Virus record (IMG/VR): IMGVR_UViG_3300025913_000101 | Span: 1-25,592 of that record | Length of the DNA stretch: 25,592 nt | Direction: 5' to 3' (one strand) | Source of the DNA: a virus | In this document: piece by piece, positions 1-7,243 of the stretch | Numbering within the stretch: the first letter of the stretch is position 1 | Layout of the letters: every line of letters starts with the position of its first letter | Position numbers and translations under genes: made by a program | Notes under the pieces: generated by a model | Databases searched by the model: none | What the model saw: the letters and a program-made list of their open reading frames with translations, nothing else | Told to the model about the DNA's origin: nothing

Positions 1-1008
1 ACCGTCCCGACCATGCTCCTCTACGCGGCCAACTATTATTACGACAAATACCTGCCTGAAGATCAGCGGTATGATGCGATTCCCCGCTGGATAAGGGACA
101 CGCACTACATCACCCCTCCGATTGCGGGAGCGCGAATCCAGTTTCCCTACCCTCCGGTTGTCGGGACGCCCTTCGGCGGACTGGTCAACCGCTTCCTCGA
201 CTCCTGGAAGAAGGACGATCCTCACGCCTTTGACGATTGGGCGTCTGGGCTATTTGGAGAATATAAGCCGCAGGAGATGATGCCCACGGCAATCAAGACG
301 CCGCTGGAGTCGATTGCCAACTACAACTTCATGACCGGCCACCCGATCGTGCCTTCCTCAGTCGAGGCGGCGGACGGCTACATGCAATACACCAACGCCA
401 CGACCGAACCAGCCAAGGCCATTTCGCGATGGCTCGGACCTCCGGGTGTCAACGTCGCCAACTTCTCGCCCATTCAACTGGAGCATTGGGTGGATGGCTG
501 GACCGGCCCCGTGGGTATGGGAATCCTCAAAGCCGTCAATGGGCGGATGACGGACTACAAGCCGCCGCACCAGATGGCGGACACCCCGATTGTCGGAACA
601 TTCTTCGTCCGCAATCCCGATATGCACGCCCAGCAGATCGAGGATTTCTACACCGACCTCAAAGCGATGGAGGCGGCGCACACTGACTTCGCGCTGGCCT
701 TGAAGCACGGTGACCAAGGAGAGATCGCAACAGCTACCAAGGGGCCGTTCTACGGGCTGAGGATCGTCGGCAAGATCGCGGCTGCTCTAAAGATTCAATC
801 GGCGGCTATCTCAGCCGTTAATACCGACACGACCATGCGGCCTGAGGAGAAGTCACAGGCGGTCGATCAAATCCTGAATAGCATGATCCAGCTCTCGGTC
901 ATGGGATCAGGGATCGTCGCCCAGATACAGGGGAAAAAGCCGAGCGAGGCGTTCCAGAAGCTTGACGAGAACCAGCAGATCCAGACCGCAACGGCGGTGG
1001 CGCAATGA
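1..1008 (+). CDS. C-terminal part of a large virion-associated (polyvalent) protein, 5' truncated
   Basis: The frame is open from the first base of the window, so the ATG at 13 is probably internal and the true start lies upstream. The visible 335 residues contain an aromatic and proline-rich stretch (YYYDKYLP, IQFPYPPVVGTPFG) followed by a helical C-terminus. This composition resembles the C-terminal LPD38-type region of the very large polyvalent proteins found in phages with internal or ejected virion proteins. That assignment is from memory of the family style, not from a search. It overlaps the tail-fibre gene by ATGA at 1005-1008, which places it at the end of the late structural operon. 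It has no signal peptide or catalytic motif that I can see. It could also be another internal core protein. Confidence 0.6.
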   Translation, partial: TVPTMLLYAANYYYDKYLPEDQRYDAIPRWIRDTHYITPPIAGARIQFPYPPVVGTPFGGLVNRFLDSWKKDDPHAFDDWASGLFGEYKPQEMMPTAIKTPLESIANYNFMTGHPIVPSSVEAADGYMQYTNATTEPAKAISRWLGPPGVNVANFSPIQLEHWVDGWTGPVGMGILKAVNGRMTDYKPPHQMADTPIVGTFFVRNPDMHAQQIEDFYTDLKAMEAAHTDFALALKHGDQGEIATATKGPFYGLRIVGKIAAALKIQSAAISAVNTDTTMRPEEKSQAVDQILNSMIQLSVMGSGIVAQIQGKKPSEAFQKLDENQQIQTATAVAQ

Positions 1009-2213
1009 AACCGCCCAAAGTCGTCATCCCCGGACTGAACAGGGGCATAGGCGTTCCCGCTGGCTATGTTCTCGGGCGTCTTCCCGGCACCGGGCAGGGA
1101 CCAGCCCAGCTTCTCAGCCTCACCCATTTGAAGCAGATGGGCCTTGCCGCGACCGCCAGCATCTCGACCACCTATGTTCCGAACACTCGCCAGATCAATA
1201 CAACCTCTCCAATCCTGGGAGGCGGCCCACTCTCGGCGGACCTCACGCTTTCCCATGCGGCCAGTGGAGTCACGGCGGGATCGTATACCAACGCGAATAT
1301 CACCGTGGACGCTGACGGGCACGTTACTGCCGCAGCGAGCGGGACTGGCGGCGGCGGCAGCGGAACGGTCACTAGCGTCAGCGTCGTCACGGCAAACGGT
1401 GTCAGCGGTACAGTCGCAACTTCGACCACGACCCCGGCGATCACGCTCACCCTCGGAGCAATAACCCCGTCCAGTGTGGCGGCGACGGGAACGGTTACTG
1501 GATCGAACCTCTCAGGAACGAATACCGGCGACCAGTCGGCGGCCAACCCCACGGCAACGGCTTCCGATACGGCGGTAAACGGAACGGCCACAACGTTCAT
1601 GCGGTCGGATGCTGCCCCCGCGATCCAGAAAGCGTCATCGTCACAGTTCGGATTGGTCAAGGTAGACGGAACGACTATTACAGCAACCGGTGGTGTCATC
1701 TCTTCTAGTGGTGGAAGCGGTGCAGTAGCCCTGATTAAGGAAGTGGTTACTTCAGGCTCACAATCGACAATCACCTTCTCCTCGATACCAGGGACATATC
1801 GTGATTTGATTGTCGTAATCAGAGGACATGCTAGCGCTGCGGTGAACGTTCTGGCGCGGTTCAATAGCGATACAGGCGCGAACTATCAGTGGGAGTTTGG
1901 CCGGGTAAATAACACGACATTCACGGGACTAGGCCAAGTCGCGCAGACCACGATCGGACTGGCGACCCTCCCGACGGCCAGCACACATGCGGGTGGGGGC
2001 AGGGCGATAATATATAACTACCGCGACACCAATTTCTTCAAATACTATACATCTGAAAGCGGTCGATCAGACGGGACGACTGCCACCACTCAGAATAGGG
2101 ATTTCTACTCAGGAGAATGGCTGAGCACTGCGGCAATTACGCAGATCGATATTCTCCTTTCGTCTGGTAATTTTTCTGACAACTCAGTGGTTAGCCTCTA
2201 TGGACACATGTAG
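1005..2213 (+). CDS. Tail fibre / receptor-binding structural protein
   Basis: This 402-residue protein is rich in Ser, Thr, Gly and Ala and built from short beta-type repeats. Recognisable phage-fibre phrases are INTTSPILGGGPLSADLTLS near residues 63-82, GSYTNANITVDADGHVTAA near residues 91-110, a glycine linker (GTGGGGSGTVTS), and FGLVKVDGTTITATGGVISS before residue 240. The last 165 residues (FSSIPGTYRDLIVVIRG onward) form a separate compact domain seen at the end of other phage tail proteins, probably a receptor-binding or trimerisation head. Cysteine is absent. It is translationally coupled to the gene before it (ATGA). Its stop almost meets the stop of the convergent gene at 2219, leaving little room for a terminator. 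Host range is the likely role. Confidence 0.8.
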   Translation: MKPPKVVIPGLNRGIGVPAGYVLGRLPGTGQGPAQLLSLTHLKQMGLAATASISTTYVPNTRQINTTSPILGGGPLSADLTLSHAASGVTAGSYTNANITVDADGHVTAAASGTGGGGSGTVTSVSVVTANGVSGTVATSTTTPAITLTLGAITPSSVAATGTVTGSNLSGTNTGDQSAANPTATASDTAVNGTATTFMRSDAAPAIQKASSSQFGLVKVDGTTITATGGVISSSGGSGAVALIKEVVTSGSQSTITFSSIPGTYRDLIVVIRGHASAAVNVLARFNSDTGANYQWEFGRVNNTTFTGLGQVAQTTIGLATLPTASTHAGGGRAIIYNYRDTNFFKYYTSESGRSDGTTATTQNRDFYSGEWLSTAAITQIDILLSSGNFSDNSVVSLYGHM

Positions 2214-2218
2214 CCGAG

Positions 2219-2386
2219 CTAGTGTCTAACGCGCCAAGCTCGAATCAGGAACAGCAGCAATATCCAGAACGGCGCACTGAGCAAAAACCCCCACAGTATG
2301 CCCTTGATCGGCTTGGCTTCCTCACGGATCAGCCTTTCAAGAGAGAACGTGTTTTCAAGATATTTGAGAAGGTCTCTCGCGCTCAC
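2219..2386 (-). CDS. Small single-pass membrane protein
   Basis: This 55-residue gene starts at GTG 2386, preceded by TTAGGAG, a good ribosome site 4-5 bases away. Residues 1-28 are charged and helical. Residues 29-49 (ILWGFLLSAPFWILLLFLI) form one clear transmembrane segment, followed by a basic tail RAWRVRH. A + strand reading of the same bases (2222-2530) lacks a ribosome site and has a disordered-looking composition. The gene lies last in a three-gene leftward cassette between tail and lysis genes. The function is unknown; a membrane role such as superinfection exclusion is possible but not shown. Confidence 0.65.
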   Translation of the reverse strand: MSARDLLKYLENTFSLERLIREEAKPIKGILWGFLLSAPFWILLLFLIRAWRVRH

Positions 2387-2439
2387 GATACTCCTAACCC
2401 GAGCGCCACCACACTAACCCCCAGAAACTCGGCAGGCAA

Positions 2440-2814
2440 TCAGTTCACGCGGCGATATTCAATCGGCACACGATCTTCCGCCTGTTCGGTCTCCGGTCTG
2501 GCGTCTTCCTTGATCCAGCCCCGGACTTGAGCGAACAGCGCGTGCGCCTGAACGTCGGACAGCTTCAGGTGATCGACCAGCCTTCTCAGGTTATCCAGCA
2601 GTTCGTCGATGTGGCAGACGGCGTAAGCGAACTGCCGCCGGTTCTGTTCATCGACATAGTTGGAGAGGACGATCCCCTTGTCGTCGATGATTGCAGAGGG
2701 GCCAAGCCACGGGGGATTGTTGGTCGGCATTGCCATGACGGCTCTTAAGATTAGCCCGAGCTTGTCAGACTCCGTTTGAAGGAGGCACCGCGCCCACCAT
2801 TGCTGGCGGATCAT
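2440..2814 (-). CDS. Hypothetical protein of the inverted cassette
   Basis: A 124-residue soluble protein of unknown family. I chose the ATG at 2814 because GAGGT lies 7 bases upstream. A longer frame from ATG 2898 (152 residues) is possible, but it overlaps the previous gene by 26 bases. A 21-residue frame (2876 down to 2811) links the two genes through ATGA overlaps at both ends and may act as a coupling leader. The sequence is Trp and Leu rich at the start (IRQQWWARCLLQ), has a central LDNLRRLVDHLKLSD helix and an acidic C-terminus. Nothing catalytic is visible. Confidence 0.65.
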   Translation of the reverse strand: MIRQQWWARCLLQTESDKLGLILRAVMAMPTNNPPWLGPSAIIDDKGIVLSNYVDEQNRRQFAYAVCHIDELLDNLRRLVDHLKLSDVQAHALFAQVRGWIKEDARPETEQAEDRVPIEYRRVN

Positions 2815-2872
2815 ATCGGCGACCTCACGCGGAGGCTCGGATTGGCAGCTACGCTGGATTTGAGCGCCGACT

Positions 2873-3193
2873 TCATGCGTCCTCCGGCGGGGCAACATTC
2901 ACGTATCCGCAGGTGACGCATACCCTCCACCCGCGCTCGTCCACGGGACCGAAGCAGTGGACGTTCTTCATGCAGAACTCCATGCTGTGAACGGGGGGTG
3001 GAGCTTCAACCTTGGGAGGGGGTGGAGTATCGTCCGACATGAGGCCGTTCACCTCTTCGGCTTCCCGGTTCAGGTCATCGGCAATCTCGGCGAATATCCC
3101 GGCGGCTCGCCTGAAATGCCCGCTCCCCATTGCATCGCAGGCGGTGACAAGTCTCCCGCCGAGTTTCAGGTCTGCGGCAGTAATGGAACTCAC
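2873..3193 (-). CDS. Hypothetical protein with a C-terminal zinc-ribbon-like Cys cluster
   Basis: 106 residues, starting at ATG 3193 behind GGTGAG. The N-terminal half is helical (ADLKLGGRLVTACDAMGSGHF). A proline linker (DDTPPPPKVEAPPPVH) then leads to a C-terminal module with C-x4-C and C-x2-C pairs (CMKNVHC and CVTCGY), compatible with binding one zinc ion. It is the first gene of the leftward cassette and lies directly downstream of the predicted leftward promoter at 3228-3256. The function is unknown. The modular build suggests an adaptor or nucleic-acid-binding role. Confidence 0.7.
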   Translation of the reverse strand: MSSITAADLKLGGRLVTACDAMGSGHFRRAAGIFAEIADDLNREAEEVNGLMSDDTPPPPKVEAPPPVHSMEFCMKNVHCFGPVDERGWRVCVTCGYVNVAPPEDA

Positions 3194-3227
3194 CTAATGG
3201 TCCCCCTCGATAAGCATCTCCAAATAC

Positions 3228-3277
3228 ACAATACGCCAGAAATAACTATTGGTAAACAAAGCATGGCTTGATATAAA
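3228..3277. promoter_or_regulatory. Overlapping divergent promoters for the inverted cassette and the lysis operon
   Basis: Rightward: TTGGTA (3249-3254), 17-bp spacer, TATAAA (3272-3277), upstream of the holin-like gene at 3311. Leftward: TTTACC (complement of 3251-3256), 17-bp spacer, TATTGT (complement of 3228-3233), upstream of the gene starting at 3193. The two -35 boxes overlap, so polymerase binding at one should exclude the other. This AT-rich gap (3194-3310) is the only long non-coding stretch between 2440 and 5866. Confidence 0.55.
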
Positions 3278-3310
3278 GGATCAGGAGGACGCGGCGGGGG
3301 AAGTTGCGTC

Positions 3311-3547
3311 GTGGACGGTCATAATAATAGTGTCATCGTCCATTTGGCCGACGCTGGAGCATTGACCGGAGCGGTCGCTGCATTCTTCCACTTACTGCCA
3401 AACCTTACAGCGTTACTTGCCGCGATCTGGATTATCCTCAGAATCGGTGTTGCTTGGCAGGAATGGCTGCTCAACCGAAGGAAGCTGAACGCCTCTCGAT
3501 TACTAAGAGCCGCCGACGAAACACATGATGGCGTGAAGCCGTCGTGA
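3311..3547 (+). CDS. Small membrane protein, holin-like
   Basis: 78 residues from a GTG start; GGGGGAAG lies 6-12 bases upstream, and a stronger AGGAGG lies too far away (3284). Two hydrophobic stretches (about residues 15-31, AGALTGAVAAFFHLLPN, and 32-48, LTALLAAIWIILRIGVA) are followed by a basic soluble tail. That topology and the position at the head of a lysis cassette suit a holin or antiholin. No family signature is conclusive. Its stop overlaps the next gene by GTGA. Confidence 0.65.
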   Translation: MDGHNNSVIVHLADAGALTGAVAAFFHLLPNLTALLAAIWIILRIGVAWQEWLLNRRKLNASRLLRAADETHDGVKPS

Positions 3548-3804
3548 ACCGCTCACTCCGCCGCTTTTACAATGAGGTCCTTCAGGAGCAGGTCCCTGAT
3601 GAGTTCATAAGGATACTCTCCGGCCTTTCCGACGAAGGAGCTGGGAGCGGGGGGCTGACCAGCGGGCGTCTTACTCAGCCGGAGAGTGATATTCGGCACG
3701 CTGACCGCGCTTCTCGCGAAATCCACGCGGCCCATGACGCTCAATCTCATAACTTGAACGCCACGCTTTCAACGCGCTCGGCGTCGGACGGTTCCGATGC
3801 TTGA
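3544..3804 (+). CDS. NepR-like anti-sigma factor (candidate phage regulator of host stress response)
   Basis: Residues 3-28 read SLRRFYNEVLQEQVPDEF followed by IRILSGL. This fits the conserved core of alphaproteobacterial NepR (LR-x2-Y-x2-V-x2-E-x-VPD-x-F-x2-LL-x2-L). NepR is the small anti-sigma factor that holds the general stress sigma factor EcfG and is released by PhyR. About 55 low-complexity residues follow the core. NepR proteins are usually short with disordered ends, so 86 residues is plausible. The gene is coupled on both sides: GTGA overlap with the holin-like gene and an 8-base overlap with the next start. A competing reverse-strand frame (3553-3750, 65 residues) has slightly higher GC3 and cannot be excluded by eye. 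The family match is seen; the action on host sigma factor is inference. Confidence 0.55.
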   Translation: MNRSLRRFYNEVLQEQVPDEFIRILSGLSDEGAGSGGLTSGRLTQPESDIRHADRASREIHAAHDAQSHNLNATLSTRSASDGSDA

Positions 3805-4042
3805 AGTGATAAAATCACGCCTTATCAACGACTGGCGGCAATCGTGGAAGTTCGGCAGCGTCTGGCTTCACTGGATCGGCACGGCAGCATTTGCCTACGT
3901 TATCGACAATCCCAATGCCCTGAACAACCTCGTTTACGGCATTCCCGGCGAGTGGCGAAAGCCGTTCCTGTTCACTCTTGCCGGGGCGTGGTTCGCATTC
4001 GGATGGGCTGTCCGCATCTACAAGGGCAAGTCCAATGGCTAG
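3797..4042 (+). CDS. Holin (two-helix membrane protein)
   Basis: 81 residues with hydrophobic segments at about 22-37 (VWLHWIGTAAFAYVI) and 55-74 (PFLFTLAGAWFAFGWAVRIY), separated by a NALNNLVYGIPGEWRKP loop. This matches a recurrent small holin-type protein of alphaproteobacterial phages, placed directly before the endolysin. It would permeabilise or depolarise the inner membrane and so release or activate the SAR endolysin. Its stop overlaps the endolysin start (ATGGCTAG). Two candidate holins in one cassette suggest a holin/antiholin or pinholin pair. Confidence 0.75.
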   Translation: MLEVIKSRLINDWRQSWKFGSVWLHWIGTAAFAYVIDNPNALNNLVYGIPGEWRKPFLFTLAGAWFAFGWAVRIYKGKSNG

Positions 4043-4517
4043 TCGGGGCCAGAAGATCGCTGCGGCCTGTGCCTTGGCTTGCGGACTGACTGCCGGTTTC
4101 GAGGGATTGCGGACGCGGCCCTACGTCGATCCCGGCAACCACCGGACGCTCACCGTATGCTTCGGAGATACGGAAGTCGAGATGCGGTCCTACACTCCGG
4201 AAGAGTGTCAGATGCTTCTGGAGACCCGCCAGCAGCGCGACTACGCGCCCGGTGTCCTCAAGTGCGTTCCCAACTTAGCCGACAAGAGAGAGGCGTTCGC
4301 GGCCTCGATCGACGCGTCCTATAACGGAGGCGTCTCAGCTTTCTGCCGTTCCCCTATGGCCCAGAGGTTCAACCGCCGCGATTGGGTTGGCGGCTGCAAT
4401 GCCTTCCGCACCTGGCACACCATGCCGGGAACGAACGTCCACAACGGGCTGGTCCGCAGACGCAACGCCGAGGCGGTTCTGTGCCTCAAATCAACCAACG
4501 GGAACCGGGAGGGATGA
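4035..4517 (+). CDS. SAR-type endolysin, T4-lysozyme-like muramidase (GH24)
   Basis: 160 residues from ATG 4035; an upstream in-frame start exists, but this one overlaps the holin stop tightly. Residues 7-20 (KIAAACALACGLTA) are a weakly hydrophobic, Ala/Gly-rich signal-arrest-release segment, so the enzyme is expected to be membrane tethered and inactive until depolarisation. The catalytic triad has exact T4/P21 spacing: E23 (GFEG), D32 (YVDPG) and T38 (HRTLT). The GDT and Y-x-GG elements follow (CFGDT, SYNGGVSAF). It cleaves the MurNAc-GlcNAc bond of peptidoglycan. Several cysteines (12, 16, 42) could give disulphide control as in P1 Lyz. Confidence 0.92.
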   Translation: MASRGQKIAAACALACGLTAGFEGLRTRPYVDPGNHRTLTVCFGDTEVEMRSYTPEECQMLLETRQQRDYAPGVLKCVPNLADKREAFAASIDASYNGGVSAFCRSPMAQRFNRRDWVGGCNAFRTWHTMPGTNVHNGLVRRRNAEAVLCLKSTNGNREG

Positions 4518-4518
4518 T

Positions 4519-4758
4519 GTGTCTTTCCGCCGCGCGCTGCGTAGATGGCTCGCAAACGACAGGCCGGACTTTATCCCGACTGATTGCGTGGTCGCGATCT
4601 GGGGCGGCCCTGTCGGGTGGATCTATGACATCACCGGGGATTGTGCTCGGGTGTGGTGGCATACTGCCGGACACGGACGCTACGAGGTCATCCAGCTTAA
4701 CCTCCTGCGCAGAGGGTCTGCTGACCCTGCCTCGGGCCTGGATGTGAGGCGGAGATGA
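4519..4758 (+). CDS. Small hypothetical protein of the lysis operon
   Basis: 79 residues from GTG 4519, chosen because GGAGGG sits 5-6 bases upstream and the longer frame to 4387 lies inside the endolysin. The core PDFIPTDCVVAIWGGPVGWIYDITGDCARVWW has beta-strand character with a central Trp/Gly motif. No membrane segment or signal is present. I do not recognise the family. It is coupled to the protease gene by an ATGA overlap. Confidence 0.65.
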   Translation: MSFRRALRRWLANDRPDFIPTDCVVAIWGGPVGWIYDITGDCARVWWHTAGHGRYEVIQLNLLRRGSADPASGLDVRRR

Positions 4759-5312
4759 GAGCGCTTGCCCTTGTCCCGCTGATGGCGATGACCGCTCACC
4801 CGGTATCAACGGAAAGCGGCATTCAACCCGTTGGCGATGTCATCGTTAAGGTCGATTGCACGGCAGGATCGGGAACGGCTTTTCGCGTCGGGCCGACCGA
4901 ACTGATCAGTGTCGCTCACGTCGCGACGATGGCGGGCTGCACTATAAATGGTGCACCCTTCACGATCACCTACCGGCATGGCGACTTTACCGCGCTCAAG
5001 GTCGAAAAGCCATCGGACGCTTGGCTGAAGATCGACTGTTCCGGCTTCCTGCCTCGCCACCATTACATCGCTTACGGATTCGCCAGAGGCTTGGACAGCG
5101 AGACCTCCGTAGACCTCACGGCGCTCGGATTGTCTCAGGACGGCGAGGCAATGCTGATCGGGGTTTTTGAGGCGCAACCGGGCCAGTCAGGCGGTCCCGT
5201 GGTGGATGCGGGATCGGGTGAAGTCGTCGGCACTGTCAACGCCGCGAATTGGGAGGCCGGAGTGAGCTTCTCGACGCCCCTACAGGACACTAAGTTATGC
5301 CCGCGCTCCTAA
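4755..5312 (+). CDS. Secreted trypsin-like serine protease
   Basis: 185 residues. A short signal peptide (MRALALVPLMAMTAHPVS) is followed by a chymotrypsin-fold protease. The catalytic triad is legible: H55 in ELISVAHVA, D77 in GDFTALKVEK (as in the DxAxLKV motif of the family) and S145 in PGQSGGPVVD. GSGTAFRV at 38-45 is the usual beta-strand leading to the His. Paired cysteines (35/62, 95) fit a periplasmic location. Known families with this layout are trypsin-2/V8-like proteases. Its place between endolysin and spanins is unusual. It may cut envelope proteins to aid lysis, process virion proteins in the periplasm, or be a moron. The catalytic assignment is strong; the role is inference. 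Confidence 0.85.
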   Translation: MRALALVPLMAMTAHPVSTESGIQPVGDVIVKVDCTAGSGTAFRVGPTELISVAHVATMAGCTINGAPFTITYRHGDFTALKVEKPSDAWLKIDCSGFLPRHHYIAYGFARGLDSETSVDLTALGLSQDGEAMLIGVFEAQPGQSGGPVVDAGSGEVVGTVNAANWEAGVSFSTPLQDTKLCPRS

Positions 5313-5866
5313 TCGCCAAAGCCATGCTGGGCCATGCGTGGGGTTGGCTATCTCACGCGAGCCTGTGGCAGATCGTATCGATATGCATGTGTGTATTTAT
5401 TTGTGTTCAACACTTCCAGCTTGTCTCCGCTCGGCACTCGGCAGCGAAATGGGAAGGCTTGGCTGTCAACTATAGGAGACAGTTGGACGCGGAAACCGAA
5501 AAGAACAAGGCGGCTGAAAAGCAAACCGCGCAAATCTCCAAACAACTCAGGGATAGGACCGATGAAGAAAACCGCCGCATTGCTGGCGATGCTGACACTT
5601 TGCGCCTGCGGGGACCGGGTAAGGCTGTCTGCCCCGCCCTTCCCAGCAGCCCCGGTGGACACGAGCAAGCCGCTCCCTCCGCCGATGCTCCCTTGGCTCA
5701 ATTGCCTGACACAAGAGGGCCCCAACTCATCGCACTGCCATTCGATGACACCATCAGATTCGGCAAAAGCTACGACGAACTCCTGAACGAAAACAAGGCA
5801 TGGCGAGACTGGCACGATCAGGTGTTGAAGGTCTGGCCGAAGACTACGGAAGCGCCGGCCAAATAA
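5297..5866 (+). CDS. Rz: Inner-membrane spanin, Rz-like
   Basis: 189 residues. A single N-terminal transmembrane helix (about 22-40, SLWQIVSICMCVFICVQHFQ) is followed by a coiled coil (AETEKNKAAEKQTAQISKQLRDRTDEENRR, about 65-95), a proline-rich linker and a helical tail. This is the i-spanin architecture that joins the inner membrane to an outer-membrane lipoprotein to fuse the two membranes at lysis. It is larger than lambda Rz. The o-spanin gene is nested in another frame. The start overlaps the protease stop by 16 bases. Confidence 0.85.
   Translation: MPALLIAKAMLGHAWGWLSHASLWQIVSICMCVFICVQHFQLVSARHSAAKWEGLAVNYRRQLDAETEKNKAAEKQTAQISKQLRDRTDEENRRIAGDADTLRLRGPGKAVCPALPSSPGGHEQAAPSADAPLAQLPDTRGPQLIALPFDDTIRFGKSYDELLNENKAWRDWHDQVLKVWPKTTEAPAK
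5562..5786 (+). CDS. Rz1: Outer-membrane spanin lipoprotein, Rz1-like, nested in Rz
   Basis: 74 residues in a different frame, wholly inside Rz. The start MKKTAALLAMLTLCAC is a lipoprotein signal: basic n-region, hydrophobic core and lipobox L13-C14-A15-C16, with C16 the likely lipidated residue. The mature part is proline rich (SAPPFPAAPVDTSKPLPPPMLP), as Rz1 proteins typically are. The nested arrangement is the lambda one. The longer open frame back to 5334 is not needed; the ATG at 5562 is fixed by the signal peptide. Confidence 0.85.
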   Translation: MKKTAALLAMLTLCACGDRVRLSAPPFPAAPVDTSKPLPPPMLPWLNCLTQEGPNSSHCHSMTPSDSAKATTNS

Positions 5867-5888
5867 GGCTGGTCGCGGGGGACTATGC

Positions 5889-7064
5889 GTGGCAAATCCC
5901 GGTCTATCAGATACCGATTGCGACGAAGCGCTTAGGCTAGTCGAGCTTCACGGCTCTATCACCGCTGCTGCCGACGCTGCCGGTATTTCCAGAACGACTA
6001 TGCAAAGCCGGGTCACTACGGCGCGGGCTCGCAGCGTCACGAAAGCCCGTGAAGGCCATGCTCCGGGCCACTTCAACAACGGCGTTGCTCCCGGCTACCT
6101 CATGGGCAAAGTCACCGTCCAGCGCAACGCAGAGGGCGGGGTTGAGCGCACATGGGAGCGGCAGTCTCCACACCAGGAGCAATCGGCAGAGGCATTCAAA
6201 GCCGCTCTGGCTGATCTTGTCTCCGATATTCGCGGCCTCGCCCCGGCGGTAAAGCCACCCTCTGTTTGCGATGACGATCTGCTGGCCGTCATTCCAATGG
6301 GGGATCCACACTTCGGACTTCTCGCATGGGCCAGAGAGTGCGGCGACAATTTCGACCTCTCCATTGCCGAAAGCGTCACGGTCGAAGCCGTGGACCGTCT
6401 GGCAAGCCTTGTTCCCGCAGCCGGGACCGCGCTGCTCCTGAACCTCGGAGACTTTTTCCACGCGGATAATTCAACGAACAGAACGCCCAGAAGTGGCGTG
6501 TCGCTGGACGTTGACGGGCGCTTTCAAAAGATTGCCTCGGTTGGTTTCCGCGCCATGATCCGCTGCGTCGATCGGATGCGAGAGAAGCACCGCAAGGTCA
6601 TCGTCCGGTGCAATCGCGGCAATCACGATCCGCATCAGGCGTTCATGCTGGCGATGGCCCTCAATGCCTATTACCATGACGTTGAAAGTGTCGAAATCGA
6701 CCTTTCCCCGGCAAGCTTCTATTACTATCGCTTCGGCAAGGTTCTGATCGGATCAACGCACGGCGACGGGGCCAAACTGGGCGAGCTGCCGCTGATTATG
6801 GCGACCGACGTTCCGCAGGATTGGGCTGCGTCCGAGTATCGCCATTGGCATTGCGGACACTTCCACCACGACCAGAAGTTCGCGCTCAAGGAAAGTCCCG
6901 GCTGCACGGTCGAGACACATAGGACGCTAGCGGCAAAGGATAGCTGGCATACCCACGAAGGCTACCGGTCTGGCCGCGACATGAAGGCGATCATCTATCA
7001 TCGGGAGTATGGAGAAATCACCCGTCTGCGGTGCGGAATCCAAGCGCTCAAGGCGGCGGCATGA
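5889..7064 (+). CDS. HTH-fused calcineurin-like metallophosphoesterase
   Basis: 391 residues from GTG 5889 with GGGGGA 8 bases upstream. Residues 13-45 form a Fis/HTH-8-like helix-turn-helix (ALRLVELHGSITAAADAAG, then SRTTMQSRV). The rest carries all metallophosphoesterase signatures: D139-P-H141 (MGDPHFG), G187-D188 (NLGDFFH), G244-N-H-D247, H291 (STHGD) and G323-H-F-H. These ligate two metals and cleave phosphodiester or phosphomonoester bonds. HTH-MPE fusions of this kind recur late in phage gene orders. It follows the lysis operon and is coupled to the next small gene by ATGA. Its substrate is not evident. Confidence 0.88.
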   Translation: MANPGLSDTDCDEALRLVELHGSITAAADAAGISRTTMQSRVTTARARSVTKAREGHAPGHFNNGVAPGYLMGKVTVQRNAEGGVERTWERQSPHQEQSAEAFKAALADLVSDIRGLAPAVKPPSVCDDDLLAVIPMGDPHFGLLAWARECGDNFDLSIAESVTVEAVDRLASLVPAAGTALLLNLGDFFHADNSTNRTPRSGVSLDVDGRFQKIASVGFRAMIRCVDRMREKHRKVIVRCNRGNHDPHQAFMLAMALNAYYHDVESVEIDLSPASFYYYRFGKVLIGSTHGDGAKLGELPLIMATDVPQDWAASEYRHWHCGHFHHDQKFALKESPGCTVETHRTLAAKDSWHTHEGYRSGRDMKAIIYHREYGEITRLRCGIQALKAAA

Positions 7065-7243
7065 CCCCCCGCACCCGCATCATCGGTGATCGCCATCGCA
7101 TTATATTAGCTGAACACCCGGATAGCGCCTACATCGCATCGTCGGTTGATGGAGCAAGTGTGGGAGGGTTTTACAGCCTTGCCGAGATTGACGACATAAT
7201 CACGGAATTATGGGCTATTCGGAGACGGATTAGGAAGCGGTAG
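7061..7243 (+). CDS. Small hypothetical protein
   Basis: 60 residues starting at ATG 7061 (ATGA overlap with the phosphoesterase). The reading MTPRTRIIGDRHRIILAEHP then a short acidic helix EIDDIITELWAIRRRIRK suggests a small alpha/beta protein with a basic tail. It is the last + strand gene before the convergent leftward operon; the two 3' ends overlap by 14 bases with no terminator hairpin visible. Confidence 0.6.
   Translation: MTPRTRIIGDRHRIILAEHPDSAYIASSVDGASVGGFYSLAEIDDIITELWAIRRRIRKR

Noticed and set aside
1172-1864. 230-codon reverse frame under the tail fibre
   Set aside because: Low-complexity Val/Pro/Thr shadow of the repetitive fibre gene.
2222-2530. 102-codon forward frame after the tail fibre
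   Set aside because: Polar, disordered-looking composition with no ribosome site; the reverse strand holds a better membrane protein gene and the end of another gene.
3553-3750. 65-codon reverse frame opposite the NepR-like gene
   Set aside because: Protein-like and somewhat higher GC3, but lacks coupling to any neighbour and a ribosome site, while the forward frame matches a named family. Kept as the main doubt on that call.
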